Part shown: positions 33,922-42,202 of the stretch, piece after piece
Layout of the letters: every line of letters begins with the position of its first letter
Position numbering within the stretch: position 1 is the first letter of the stretch
Assembly (NCBI GenBank): GCA_035463475.1
Contig: DATHTE010000129.1
Coordinates: 1 to 64,000, forward strand
Length of the DNA: 64,000 nucleotides
From: JACPDI01 sp035463475
Lineage (GTDB): Bacteria > Acidobacteriota > Vicinamibacteria > Vicinamibacterales > 2-12-FULL-66-21
Direction of reading: 5' to 3'
The notes under the pieces: model-generated
Told to the model about the DNA's origin: nothing
The model's input: only the letters and a program-made list of their open reading frames with translations
The model's database searches: none
Program-made: the position numbers and the translations under genes

Positions 33922-35551
33922 AGCTGAACATCATGCCGCTCTCGTGGTGCTCGGCGATGTGACAGTGGGCCATCCATGTGCCCGGGTTCGTGACGTCGAG
34001 CAGAATGTCAACCGTCTCGCCGGTGCGCACGAGGACCGTGTCCTTCCACACAAGGTTCGGCTCGACGGCGCCATCACGCGAGAGGATCAGGAATCGTCCC
34101 GCACCGTGGACGTGGAAGGGGTGGTGCATCGGATGGTCGGACTCCATCTCGTTGACCAGCCGGATCTTCACCTGGTCGCCAACGCGAAACCGCCAGTCGA
34201 TCGCCGTGCCTTCGTCCCCGGTGGCGCGGTCAACGAGCTTCCAGCGCGTGTTGGCGGGCGTGGTCAGGCGGTTCACCGCCACCATGTCGTCTTCCCACTC
34301 GATGCGGGCGTTCTCCGGGGAGTGTTCGCCCCCCTGCTCGCGGCGAGGTTCGTGATCTTCGGCGTGCCCGTGACCGTGCGCGTGCTCACCGCTCGTCGCC
34401 TCGCGTACCAGTTCCTCCTGCACCAGCTTCATGCCGCACCGCGGACAGCGGGCGGGATGGTCGGTCCTGATCTCGGGATGCATCGGGCAGACGTAGGCGA
34501 CCGTCGCGCCCGGCGGCACCTCGCCTTCACCCATGTCCATTTCGGCAACGAGCGCAAGCGTCTTGTCCGGCTCGGCGTCCAGGTACCGGGCGACGCGGGC
34601 GCGGGCGGCCGCCATGTCCGAGTTGATCCGGAGGGTCCCGAAGTGCGACGCCAGTGACGGCTCCACCTGCTCGTCGGCGACCGCAATCGACGCCAGCCGG
34701 TACGTCCGACCCGGCGTGTAGTGCTCGAGTGTCAGCTGACCGGGCTGGTCGAACAGCACGTCCACCACGGCGCGCTCCGAGGGGGCGATTCGCACGCGCT
34801 CGACGAACGCCTCGCGCTCGCAACGGCCGCTGTCGCCGCCCACGAGCTTCATGCGCGCGCCGCGAAGCCCAACGTTGAAGATGCGAGTGTTCGCGGTGTC
34901 GGTCAGGTAGAAGCGCACGACTTCGCCTGTGCGCGCGCGGAGCGAAGGCTCGGGCTCGCCGTTCACCAGCAACACGTTCCCGAATCGCCCCATCGCCGTG
35001 TAGGTCGATTGCGAGCGGCTGAACGGAGCTACCCCTCCGTCCTCCAGCAGAATGTCGTCGAGCGTGAGGGTGAGCTCGCGGTTGACCGGCGGCCAGTAGT
35101 CTTGATCCGAGGGAGCCACCAAGAGGTTCCCGTACAGGCCCATCTCCTGTCCGTAGTCCTCCCGAATGTGCGGGTGGTACCAGTAGACGCCAGGGTCCGG
35201 GAACGTCACGCGGTAGGTGAAGCTGCCGCCGACCGGTATCGGACGCTGGGTCTGCGGCGTGCCGTCGTAGCGGTTCTCCAGGCGCAACCCGTGCCAGTGC
35301 ACGGTCGTCTCGAGGTCACCCTCGTTGACGACATTGACGATCAGGTCCGATCCCTGCCGCACCCGAAGCGTCGGGCCCGGAATCGAGCCGTTGTAAGCCA
35401 GCATCCGCACGGTCGCGCCGCCGACCCTCTTGGTCACCGGCGCGATGCGGAGGTCGAAGCGATCGCCGTTCGCCATGTCGACCGACTCCGGCGCATGCGC
35501 TTCGGGCAAGCCTGCGGTTTCTCTCGGGAAGTGATCCGAAGGTATGGTCAT
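33896..35551 (-). CDS. multicopper oxidase with inserted heavy-metal-binding domain
   Basis: 551 residues from ATG 35551; the longer frame has no signal and I see none in this form. Copper ligands appear in order: HWHG, WYHPHIRED, HHPFHVHG and HCHIAEHHESGMM (type 1 Cys and His). Between the second and third cupredoxin domains, near residues 349-378, lies a small module YVCPMHPEIRTDHPARCPRC with GMKL, the Cys/His/Met heavy-metal-binding domain usually found in CusB-like and P-type ATPase proteins. A His-rich stretch (EHAHGHGHAEDHE) follows. Copper handling or detoxification is likely. Confidence 0.9.
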   Translation of the reverse strand: MTIPSDHFPRETAGLPEAHAPESVDMANGDRFDLRIAPVTKRVGGATVRMLAYNGSIPGPTLRVRQGSDLIVNVVNEGDLETTVHWHGLRLENRYDGTPQTQRPIPVGGSFTYRVTFPDPGVYWYHPHIREDYGQEMGLYGNLLVAPSDQDYWPPVNRELTLTLDDILLEDGGVAPFSRSQSTYTAMGRFGNVLLVNGEPEPSLRARTGEVVRFYLTDTANTRIFNVGLRGARMKLVGGDSGRCEREAFVERVRIAPSERAVVDVLFDQPGQLTLEHYTPGRTYRLASIAVADEQVEPSLASHFGTLRINSDMAAARARVARYLDAEPDKTLALVAEMDMGEGEVPPGATVAYVCPMHPEIRTDHPARCPRCGMKLVQEELVREATSGEHAHGHGHAEDHEPRREQGGEHSPENARIEWEDDMVAVNRLTTPANTRWKLVDRATGDEGTAIDWRFRVGDQVKIRLVNEMESDHPMHHPFHVHGAGRFLILSRDGAVEPNLVWKDTVLVRTGETVDILLDVTNPGTWMAHCHIAEHHESGMMFSFNVERRSE

Positions 35552-35756
35552 GCGTCCTCGCAGCTCCGAGAAGGCCCAGAAGGATAGCCAGTCGTAACGG
35601 GTGATGCAAATGGCCTGTGCCGGTAAGGCTCCCAACCGCAAAACGTTATACGGTAGAGTTAGAGACGGGGCCGGTGAACTCGCCCCGGATCCACCGCGCC
35701 GGCACGAACGCGACCCGTTCGTCACAGTCCAGGTGCAGATCGCCTTCTAGCACGTC

Positions 35757-36770
35757 ATGGCCAGACACATCCTCCGAAGTCTTCCCGGCCTTCTCGCGAC
35801 AGCGATCCTCATCGGCGCCGCGACAGCGATGGCGATCAGCGGCGCGGCAAGCCTGTTCTACGAAGGATGGGGACAGCCCATCCCGCGCGTGCTCGGCTAT
35901 CTCGCTCCGGCGGTGCTGCTGATCGTGCTCGGCCTGATCGCCCTTCGCCGCCCGGCGCCTGGTGGTACGTTGCTGCTCGTGGCCGCCGCTGGGGCCGGCG
36001 CATGGTGGGTCCGCAGCCGAGTTGCGCGGGAAGTCGCGCCTCTCGACGTGCTCCTCGCCACGGCGCTGGTGACGTACGCCCCGATCATCGTCGCGGCGTT
36101 GCTGTTTCTTCTCGAAGCGCGGCACCGCCGGCTGTTGCGCGCGGAGGGTGCGCGAGCGCGGCGGGGCCTGTTGCGACGCTGGCGAGAAGCCCTGCTCGTC
36201 GCGATCCCGGCGCTTGCAGTGGCTGTACTCTCGGCGCGGCAACTGCCGGCCCTCCTTGCGCGGCACGATGACGGTCAGCGGGGTTCGAGGGTGATTGCCG
36301 GGAACGGCATCACCCTCACGTGGGCGCCGCTCGGCCCTGGCTGGAACTGGCAGACACCGCACTCCGAGTACCCGTCCTGGCATTCGCTGGCGAACTATGG
36401 AGATCCCCCGGCCGAACGCTGCGCCTATCTCAACGAAGATGGCAGCGCGCTCCTGGCGGCGCCCGCCGGCATCTGGCGAATGCCGACCGCCGACGAGATC
36501 GCGCGGTCGCTGACGCGCGGCGGCGAGAACGCCGAGTGCGCGTGGGACGGGCGGTCCCACCACAGCGCGTGCCGCACGCCCCCGGACAAGGAGACGCCGT
36601 TATGGGCGCCGGACCAGGCGCCGATTTACTATTGGTCGTCGGAGGGCCCCGATCGCGCCACTGCCTTCGCGGTCAACTACACGGGAGGCATCAGCACGCT
36701 GCCACGCGCGCGGGCGAACTCCGCTGTCGGGTTCCGGTGCGTGAAGGCCGCGGGGGGTCCGTCGCGCTGA
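35757..36770 (+). CDS. membrane protein with C-terminal DUF1566/FGE-like extracytoplasmic domain
   Basis: 337 residues. About four or five hydrophobic helices in the first 165 residues (AILIGAATAMAISGAASL, VLGYLAPAVLLIVLGLIAL, ALVTYAPIIVAALLFLL, LLVAIPALAVAVL). The rest is a soluble domain with WRMPTADEIARSL, YYWSSEG, AFAVNYTGG and VGFRCVK, the signature of Lcl/DUF1566 domains often attached to surface proteins, with four Cys that could pair. Function unknown. Transcribed divergently from the copper oxidase. Confidence 0.7.
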   Translation: MARHILRSLPGLLATAILIGAATAMAISGAASLFYEGWGQPIPRVLGYLAPAVLLIVLGLIALRRPAPGGTLLLVAAAGAGAWWVRSRVAREVAPLDVLLATALVTYAPIIVAALLFLLEARHRRLLRAEGARARRGLLRRWREALLVAIPALAVAVLSARQLPALLARHDDGQRGSRVIAGNGITLTWAPLGPGWNWQTPHSEYPSWHSLANYGDPPAERCAYLNEDGSALLAAPAGIWRMPTADEIARSLTRGGENAECAWDGRSHHSACRTPPDKETPLWAPDQAPIYYWSSEGPDRATAFAVNYTGGISTLPRARANSAVGFRCVKAAGGPSR

Positions 36771-36824
36771 GCTCAACGCCCGCCCTGAGCGGAATTTCGA
36801 TAGAATCGCTCGAATCTCGCCCTG

Positions 36825-37820
36825 ATGGACCTTCGCTCCTCGATCGCCGTCGTCACGCGCAGCGAGAAAATGCGCGCCATCCTGACGCGAATCGACACGA
36901 TCGCGCAGTCGGACACCTCCGTGCTGCTCATCGGCGAGACGGGGGTCGGGAAGGAGCTGTTCGCCGACTACATCCACCGGACGAGCCCGCGCGCCGATCG
37001 CCCGCTCGTCAAGGTCGCGCTGTCCGCGATGCCGCACGAACTGCTCGAGAGCGAGCTCTTCGGGCACGAGCGCGGCGCGTTCACAAGCGCGCACGTGGAG
37101 AAGCCCGGCCTCTTCGAGCTGGCGCACACCGGCACGCTGTTCCTCGACGACATCGACGACGTGCCGCCGGCCGTGCAGGCGAAACTGCTGCGGGTCCTCG
37201 AATCGCGTCAGGTCATGCGCGTCGGCGGCACGAAGACGACCGCCATCGACGTCCGCCTCATCTCCGCGTCGAAGGTGGACCTGAAGGATCTCGTCGCGCG
37301 ATCGCTGTTCCGCGCGGATCTGTACTACCGGGTCAACGTCTGCCCGGTGAACATCCCGCCGCTGCGCGAGCGTCGAGAGGACGTGCTGCTGCTCGTCGAG
37401 CACTTCCTCCGTCGCTTCGTGCCGGACCGCCCGTTCACCCTTTCGGAGGGGGCCGAGCGGCTCCTGCTCGCCTATCACTGGCCGGGGAACGTCCGCGAAC
37501 TGCGCAACGTCGCGCAACAGATCGCGCTGTTTGCCGAGGGCGAGATCCTGCCGGACCACCTGCCTCCCGAAATGCGCGACGGGCACCCGGTCGATCTCCT
37601 CGTGCGGGCGTGCGCGCGGTGCCTGGTGGACGAGTCGCTCTCCTACAACGACGTGCTCGTCTGCCTCGAGACCAACCTGCTGCGGCAGGCGCTCGCCGAA
37701 AGCGGCGGTAACCGCACGCAGGCCGCCAGGGCACTCGGGTTGAGCCTGTCCACGCTCCGCGACAAGCTGAAGAAGTTCGGACTGGAGGACGCCGAGAAGC
37801 AGGGCGACCACGGAGGGTAG
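36825..37820 (+). CDS. sigma-54 activator without receiver domain, probable hydrogenase regulator
   Basis: 331 residues: AAA+ domain directly at the N-terminus (Walker A GETGVGKE), sigma-54 contact loop GAFTSA in place of GAFTGA, Walker B TLFLDDIDD with Asp in place of the usual Glu, arginine-finger region FRADLYYRVNV, and a C-terminal Fis-type helix-turn-helix (NRTQAARALGLSLSTLRDKL). The Asn of the glutamate switch (VNCAAL in typical members) is replaced (VALSAM). A -10-like TAGAAT lies at 36801-36806. A good sigma-54 promoter for the hydrogenase operon lies about 120 bp after the stop, preceded by an inverted repeat, suggesting direct control. Confidence 0.88.
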   Translation: MDLRSSIAVVTRSEKMRAILTRIDTIAQSDTSVLLIGETGVGKELFADYIHRTSPRADRPLVKVALSAMPHELLESELFGHERGAFTSAHVEKPGLFELAHTGTLFLDDIDDVPPAVQAKLLRVLESRQVMRVGGTKTTAIDVRLISASKVDLKDLVARSLFRADLYYRVNVCPVNIPPLRERREDVLLLVEHFLRRFVPDRPFTLSEGAERLLLAYHWPGNVRELRNVAQQIALFAEGEILPDHLPPEMRDGHPVDLLVRACARCLVDESLSYNDVLVCLETNLLRQALAESGGNRTQAARALGLSLSTLRDKLKKFGLEDAEKQGDHGG

Positions 37821-37879
37821 GAACCGCGGGGGCGTCCTCCGGGGTTACCTGCGGGAATCCGCGCGTTCCCCCGCGGTTC
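37821..37879. promoter_or_regulatory. 12-bp inverted repeat, candidate activator-binding site or terminator
   Basis: GAACCGCGGGGG (37821-37832) and CCCCCGCGGTTC (37868-37879) are perfect complements separated by 35 bp. They lie 60-115 bp upstream of the sigma-54 promoter, the usual position of activator sites. The pair could alternatively be a terminator for the activator gene just upstream. Confidence 0.55.
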
Positions 37880-37936
37880 TCCGCACCTCGCGCTTCCGTC
37901 ATCCGCGTTATCCCGAGTTTTTCGCCCCGTTCACGC

Positions 37937-37952
37937 TGGCACGGACCCTGCC
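37937..37952 (+). promoter_or_regulatory. Sigma-54 (-24/-12) promoter of the hydrogenase operon
   Basis: TGGCACGGACCCTGCC matches TGGCACGN4TTGCW at all invariant GG and GC positions, with correct spacing. The predicted transcription start is about 37963, only a few bases before the first ATG (37969), so the first gene would have a very short leader. Confidence 0.7.
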
Positions 37953-37968
37953 TCTGCCGCCGCCATCC

Positions 37969-38184
37969 ATGGCGACATACGGCAATCAGATCCAGACCCT
38001 CGCCCTCCACGGGGAGATCGTCGAGATCCTCGAAGACAAGGGGCGCCGGCTCGCGAAGATCGTTCTCACCGCCCCGGTGGTCGTCGACATGACCAACCAG
38101 GTGACCGCCGACGCGCACCTCGGCGATCGCGTGGTGGTTCGCGGCTGGATCGCGGCCGTCAGCGGGCACAAGGAGGATGTATGA
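37969..38184 (+). CDS. small conserved-looking protein heading the hydrogenase operon
   Basis: 71 residues, mostly beta-strand by pattern (HGEIVEILEDKGRRLAKIVL, then GDRVVVRGWIAAV), like an OB-fold. It is reminiscent of hydrogenase chaperone HypC but lacks its essential N-terminal Cys. The stop overlaps hyaA's ATG (ATGA). There is no ribosome site before ATG 37969, and the predicted leader is about 6 bases, so translation may be leaderless-like. Role unknown; coupling to hyaA is probable. Confidence 0.65.
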   Translation: MATYGNQIQTLALHGEIVEILEDKGRRLAKIVLTAPVVVDMTNQVTADAHLGDRVVVRGWIAAVSGHKEDV

Positions 38185-39296
38185 GCGCACCCTCGAGCAT
38201 CTGGGAACGTGCCCGGGTGCAGGGCTATTCGCGGCGGGAGTTCGTGCGGTTCTGCAGCTGGATCGGCGCGGCGGCGGGGATCTCGTCGGCGTTGATGCCC
38301 GAGGTCCTGCGCGCGCTCGAGACCAGGCCGCGCCTGCCGGTTGTCTGGTTCCACTTCCAGGAATGCACCTGCTGCAGCGAGTCGTTCATCCGCTCGTCCC
38401 ACCCGATCGTCTCCGACATCATCCTCGACCGGATCTCGCTGGACTACACGGAGACGCTCCAGGCCGCCGCGGGCAGACAGGCCGAGGAAGCGCTGCACGA
38501 GACGATGACGAAGCACCGGGGGGAGTACCTGATGCTCGTCGAAGGCTCGATCCCGACCGAGGACGGCGGCGTGTACTGCTGCATCGGCGGGCGCACGGCG
38601 CTCGATATCGTCACCGAGGCGGCCGCCGGCGCCAAGGCGGTCATCGCCTGGGGCAGCTGCGCGTCGAACGGCTGCATTCAGGCCGCGAAGCCGAACCCGA
38701 CGAGCGCCACGCCGGTGCACAAGATCGTGTCGGGCGTCCCGGTCGTCAACGTGCCGGGGTGCCCGCCGATCGGCGAGGTGATGGCCGGCACGGTCGTCCA
38801 CCTGCTCGCGTTCGATCGCGTCCCGCAGCTCGATCGTCTCGGGCGCCCGAAGGCCTTCTACTCGCGGCGCGTGCACGACACCTGCTACCGCCGGCCGAAC
38901 TACGACGCCGGGCTCTTCGTCGAGTCGTTCGACGATGAGAACGCCCGCCGCGGCTATTGCCTGTACAAGGTGGGCTGTCGCGGCCCCGTGACGTACAACG
39001 CGTGCGGCGTCACCAGGTGGAACAACGGCGTGAGCTACCCGATCCAGTCCGGCCACGGCTGCATCGGCTGCAGCGAGGCGAACTTCTGGGACAACGGTCC
39101 CTTCTACCAGCACCTGTCGTCGTTCCCCGGCTTCGGCATCGAGACGACGGCCGACACGATCGGCGCCGCGGCCGCCGCCGTGACCGCCGCCGGCCTGGCC
39201 GCGCACGCCATCGCGACGAATCTGCGCAAGAAGCCGAAGACGGAAGAGAAGCCCGCCCCCGCGGCCCCCGCAGGAATCGGAGGGAGCCATGTCTGA
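38181..39296 (+). CDS. hyaA: [NiFe]-hydrogenase small subunit, O2-tolerant type
   Basis: 371 residues with a twin-arginine signal (SRREFVRFCSW) and a C-terminal membrane helix near residue 300. The proximal-cluster region has six cysteines as in E. coli HyaA: Cys62, Cys64 and Cys65 (ECTCC), Cys160 and Cys165 (GSCASNGC) and Cys194 (PGCPP). Cys64 and Cys165 are the two extra residues that form the [4Fe-3S] cluster giving oxygen tolerance. Distal and medial cluster ligands follow (HDTCYRR, GYCLYKVGC, GHGCIGC). AGGAGG lies 5 bases before ATG 38181. The enzyme oxidises H2 at the periplasmic side. Confidence 0.96.
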   Translation: MSAPSSIWERARVQGYSRREFVRFCSWIGAAAGISSALMPEVLRALETRPRLPVVWFHFQECTCCSESFIRSSHPIVSDIILDRISLDYTETLQAAAGRQAEEALHETMTKHRGEYLMLVEGSIPTEDGGVYCCIGGRTALDIVTEAAAGAKAVIAWGSCASNGCIQAAKPNPTSATPVHKIVSGVPVVNVPGCPPIGEVMAGTVVHLLAFDRVPQLDRLGRPKAFYSRRVHDTCYRRPNYDAGLFVESFDDENARRGYCLYKVGCRGPVTYNACGVTRWNNGVSYPIQSGHGCIGCSEANFWDNGPFYQHLSSFPGFGIETTADTIGAAAAAVTAAGLAAHAIATNLRKKPKTEEKPAPAAPAGIGGSHV

Positions 39297-41007
39297 CCGG
39301 ATCGTGATCGACCCGATTACCCGCATCGAAGGGCACCTGCGGATCGAAGTCGAAGTGAAGGACGGCAAGGTCGTCGAGGCGTACAGCTCCGGCACGATGG
39401 TGCGCGGCTTCGAGCTGATTCTGAAGGGGCGCGACCCGCGTGACGCGTGGGCGTTCACCGAGCGTGCCTGCGGCGTGTGCACCACGGTGCACGCGCTCGC
39501 CTCGGTGCGGACGGTCGAGGACGCGCTCGGGATCACCGTGCCGCCGAACGCGGAGCTGGTGCGCAACCTGATGTTCTGCGCGCAGTACCTCCAGGATCAC
39601 GTCGTGCACTTCTACCACCTCCATGCGCTCGACTGGGTGGACGTGGTGAGTGCGCTCAAGGCCGATCCGGCCGCGACCTCCGCCATCGCGCAGAAGATCT
39701 CGAGCTGGCCGAAGAGCTCGCCGCGCTACTTCGCCGATCTGCAGAAGCGGCTGCTCGCGTTCGTGGAGAGCGGGCAGCTCGGGATCTTCGCGAAGGGCTA
39801 CTGGGGGCACGCCGCGTACAAGCTGCCGCCCGAGGTCAACCTGCTCGGCGTGGCGCACTATCTCGAGGCGCTCGAGTGGCAGAAGGAGATCGTGAAGGTG
39901 CACACGATCTTCGGGGGCAAGAACCCGCACCCGAACTACCTCGTCGGGGGCGCGCCGTGCTCGGTCAACATCGACGAGGCCACCGCGATCAACGCCGAGC
40001 GGCTCGCGATGGTCGGGCGCCTGTTCGACGAGGCGCAGCAGTTCGTCGAGCAGGTGTACCTCCCGGACCTGATGGCGGTCGCGTCGTTCTACAAGGACTG
40101 GGGCGCGATCGGCGGCGGCCTGCCGAACTATCTCGCCTACGGCGATCTGCCGACCAACGGATACGGCGACCCGGCCAAGTTCAAGTTCCCGCGCGGCGCG
40201 ATCCTGAATCGAAACCTGAACGAGGTCGTGCCGATCGACGGCAAGGACGTGCAGCAGGTCCGTGAGTTCATCACCCATTCCTGGTACGAGTACACCGACG
40301 GCGACCAGGCGTCGCGGCACCCCTGGGACGGCGAGACGAAGTTCAACTACACCGGTCCGAAGCCCCCTTACGCGCTGCTCGACGTGAAGAACAAGTACAG
40401 CTGGCTGAAGACGCCGCGCTGGAAGGACCACCCGATGGAGGTCGGCCCGCTGTCCCGCATGCTCGTGGCCTACGCCTCGGGGCACCGCGAGGTGCAGGAC
40501 GCGGTGAACAGCGCGCTCGCGCAGCTCGACGTGCCGGTCGCCGCGCTCTTCTCGACGCTCGGCCGAACGGCGGCGCGGGGCCTCGAGACGCAGCTCATCG
40601 CCCGCTGGGCCAAGGAGTTCTACGGGCAGCTGCTCGCCAACATCAAGAACGGCGACACGCGCATGTTCGACAATTCGATGTGGGACCCCGGCCAGTGGCC
40701 GGCGGAGGCCCGCGGCGTGGGCCTGAGCGAGGCGCCGCGCGGCGCGCTCGCACACTGGATCGTCATCAAGGACCGCAAGATCGACAACTACCAGCTCGTC
40801 GTGCCGAGCACCTGGAACGCCTCGCCGCGCGATGCGAAGGGGCAGATGTCGGCGTACGAGGCGGCGCTCATCGGGACGCCGATCGCGAACCCGGACCAGC
40901 CGATCGAAGTGCTGCGCACCATTCACTCGTTCGACCCGTGCATCGCCTGCGCCGTCCACCTCCACGACGAGCGCGGGCGCTACGTGCACCAGGTCCACGC
41001 GTTCTAG
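39289..41007 (+). CDS. hyaB: [NiFe]-hydrogenase large subunit
   Basis: 572 residues, overlapping hyaA by 8 bp. The active-site cysteine pairs are RACGVC near the N-terminus and DPCIAC near the C-terminus, with AVHLHDERGRYVHQVHAF after it; the protease removes the tail after His. VRGFELILKGRDPRDAWAF is the typical N-terminal signature. The protein binds Ni, Fe, CO and CN ligands and oxidises H2 to protons. Accessory genes hypA to hypF are not in this window, so maturation factors must be elsewhere. Confidence 0.96.
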   Translation: MSDRIVIDPITRIEGHLRIEVEVKDGKVVEAYSSGTMVRGFELILKGRDPRDAWAFTERACGVCTTVHALASVRTVEDALGITVPPNAELVRNLMFCAQYLQDHVVHFYHLHALDWVDVVSALKADPAATSAIAQKISSWPKSSPRYFADLQKRLLAFVESGQLGIFAKGYWGHAAYKLPPEVNLLGVAHYLEALEWQKEIVKVHTIFGGKNPHPNYLVGGAPCSVNIDEATAINAERLAMVGRLFDEAQQFVEQVYLPDLMAVASFYKDWGAIGGGLPNYLAYGDLPTNGYGDPAKFKFPRGAILNRNLNEVVPIDGKDVQQVREFITHSWYEYTDGDQASRHPWDGETKFNYTGPKPPYALLDVKNKYSWLKTPRWKDHPMEVGPLSRMLVAYASGHREVQDAVNSALAQLDVPVAALFSTLGRTAARGLETQLIARWAKEFYGQLLANIKNGDTRMFDNSMWDPGQWPAEARGVGLSEAPRGALAHWIVIKDRKIDNYQLVVPSTWNASPRDAKGQMSAYEAALIGTPIANPDQPIEVLRTIHSFDPCIACAVHLHDERGRYVHQVHAF

Positions 41008-41016
41008 GAGGCGACG

Positions 41017-41703
41017 ATGGAACGGGTCGAGTTCCTCCGCGTGTACGTGTGGGAGATGCCGGTCCGCATCTACCACTGGGTGAACGCGCTGTGCATCGGG
41101 CTGCTCATCGTGACCGGGTTCCTCATCGGCCGGCCGCTGCTCCCGCAGCCGGCCGGCGAAGCGTCCTTCGGCTACACGTTCGGCTGGGTGCGCTTCATCC
41201 ACTTCGCCGCGGCGTTCATCTTCTTCTTCAACTTCGCCGCGCGGATCTACTGGGGCTTCGTCGGGAACCAGTACGCGCGGTGGGACAACTTCCTTCCCCT
41301 CAGCCGCCGGCTCCTCGTCCGCCAGGTGAACGAGGCGATCGACGTGGTCCGCATCGAGCTGATCCAGGGGAAGACGAGGCCGGTCGAATCCGTCGGGCAC
41401 AACTCACTGGCGGCCTGGACGTACTTCCTGTCGTTCCTCGCGTTCCTCTTCCAGGCGGCCACCGGCTTCGGCATGTACTCCGCGATGAGCGACGCGTGGC
41501 TGCCGGCGCTGTTCGCGTGGGTCGTGCCGCTGATGGGGGGGGACCTCGCGGTCAGGCAGTGGCACCACGTGATGATGTGGTTCTTCATCTGCTTCACGAT
41601 GGTGCACGTGTACCTCGTCTTCTACCACGACTACATCGAGGGGCGCGGCGTCATCTCCTCGATGGCGGGTGGCTGGAAGTTCGTCGAGAAGAAGAACCGA
41701 TGA
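41017..41703 (+). CDS. hyaC: hydrogenase b-type cytochrome subunit
   Basis: 228 residues with four membrane helices. Conserved His residues are in RIYHWVNAL, RFIHFAAAF and WHHVMMWFFICFTMVHVYLV, the di-heme b ligands of the HyaC/HupC family. It passes electrons from the hydrogenase to quinone. It begins 9 bp after hyaB with an AGGAGG ribosome site and ends overlapping the next ATG. Confidence 0.95.
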   Translation: MERVEFLRVYVWEMPVRIYHWVNALCIGLLIVTGFLIGRPLLPQPAGEASFGYTFGWVRFIHFAAAFIFFFNFAARIYWGFVGNQYARWDNFLPLSRRLLVRQVNEAIDVVRIELIQGKTRPVESVGHNSLAAWTYFLSFLAFLFQAATGFGMYSAMSDAWLPALFAWVVPLMGGDLAVRQWHHVMMWFFICFTMVHVYLVFYHDYIEGRGVISSMAGGWKFVEKKNR

Positions 41704-42170
41704 TGAGCCGCACGCTCCTCCTGGGGATCGGCAACGTGCTGATGGGCGACGAAGGAGTCGGCGTCCACGTCGCCCGCCGGCTCGAGGCGCTCGGGCTGCC
41801 GCCGAACGTGCACGTGCTCGACGGCGGCACGGGCGGGTTCCATCTGCTCGGCGAGCTCGCGCGGTACGACCCCGTGGTGATGATCGACGCGACGATGGAC
41901 GGGCAGCCGGCCGGAACGGTTTCGGTGATCGAGCCGCGCTACGCCTCCGACTTCCCGCGCACGCTCACCGCGCACGACATCGGGCTGCGCGACCTGATTG
42001 AGTCCGCCACGCTCCTCGGCCAGCTCCCGCGCATGCGCCTGATCACCATTTCGATCGACGACATGCAGGCGATGCAGACGACGCTCTCGACGCCGGTGGC
42101 CGCGGCGGTTCCCGAGGTGATCGCGCGCATCCGGGAGCTGGTGTCGCACGACGCGCTCCAGTCCGCCTGA
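41700..42170 (+). CDS. hyaD: hydrogenase maturation protease
   Basis: 156 residues from ATG 41700 (a second ATG at 41703). GIGNVLMGDEGVGVHVARRL has the Glu and Asp of the nickel-recognition site, and GGTGGFHLL and the His in LTAHDIGL complete it. The enzyme cleaves the C-terminal tail of HyaB after nickel insertion. ATGA overlap with hyaC indicates the operon continues. The upstream open part of this frame is antisense-type shadow in hyaB and hyaC. Confidence 0.94.
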   Translation: MMSRTLLLGIGNVLMGDEGVGVHVARRLEALGLPPNVHVLDGGTGGFHLLGELARYDPVVMIDATMDGQPAGTVSVIEPRYASDFPRTLTAHDIGLRDLIESATLLGQLPRMRLITISIDDMQAMQTTLSTPVAAAVPEVIARIRELVSHDALQSA

Positions 42171-42202
42171 AAGTGGACACACGACGAGGGAATCCCGAGG
42201 TT

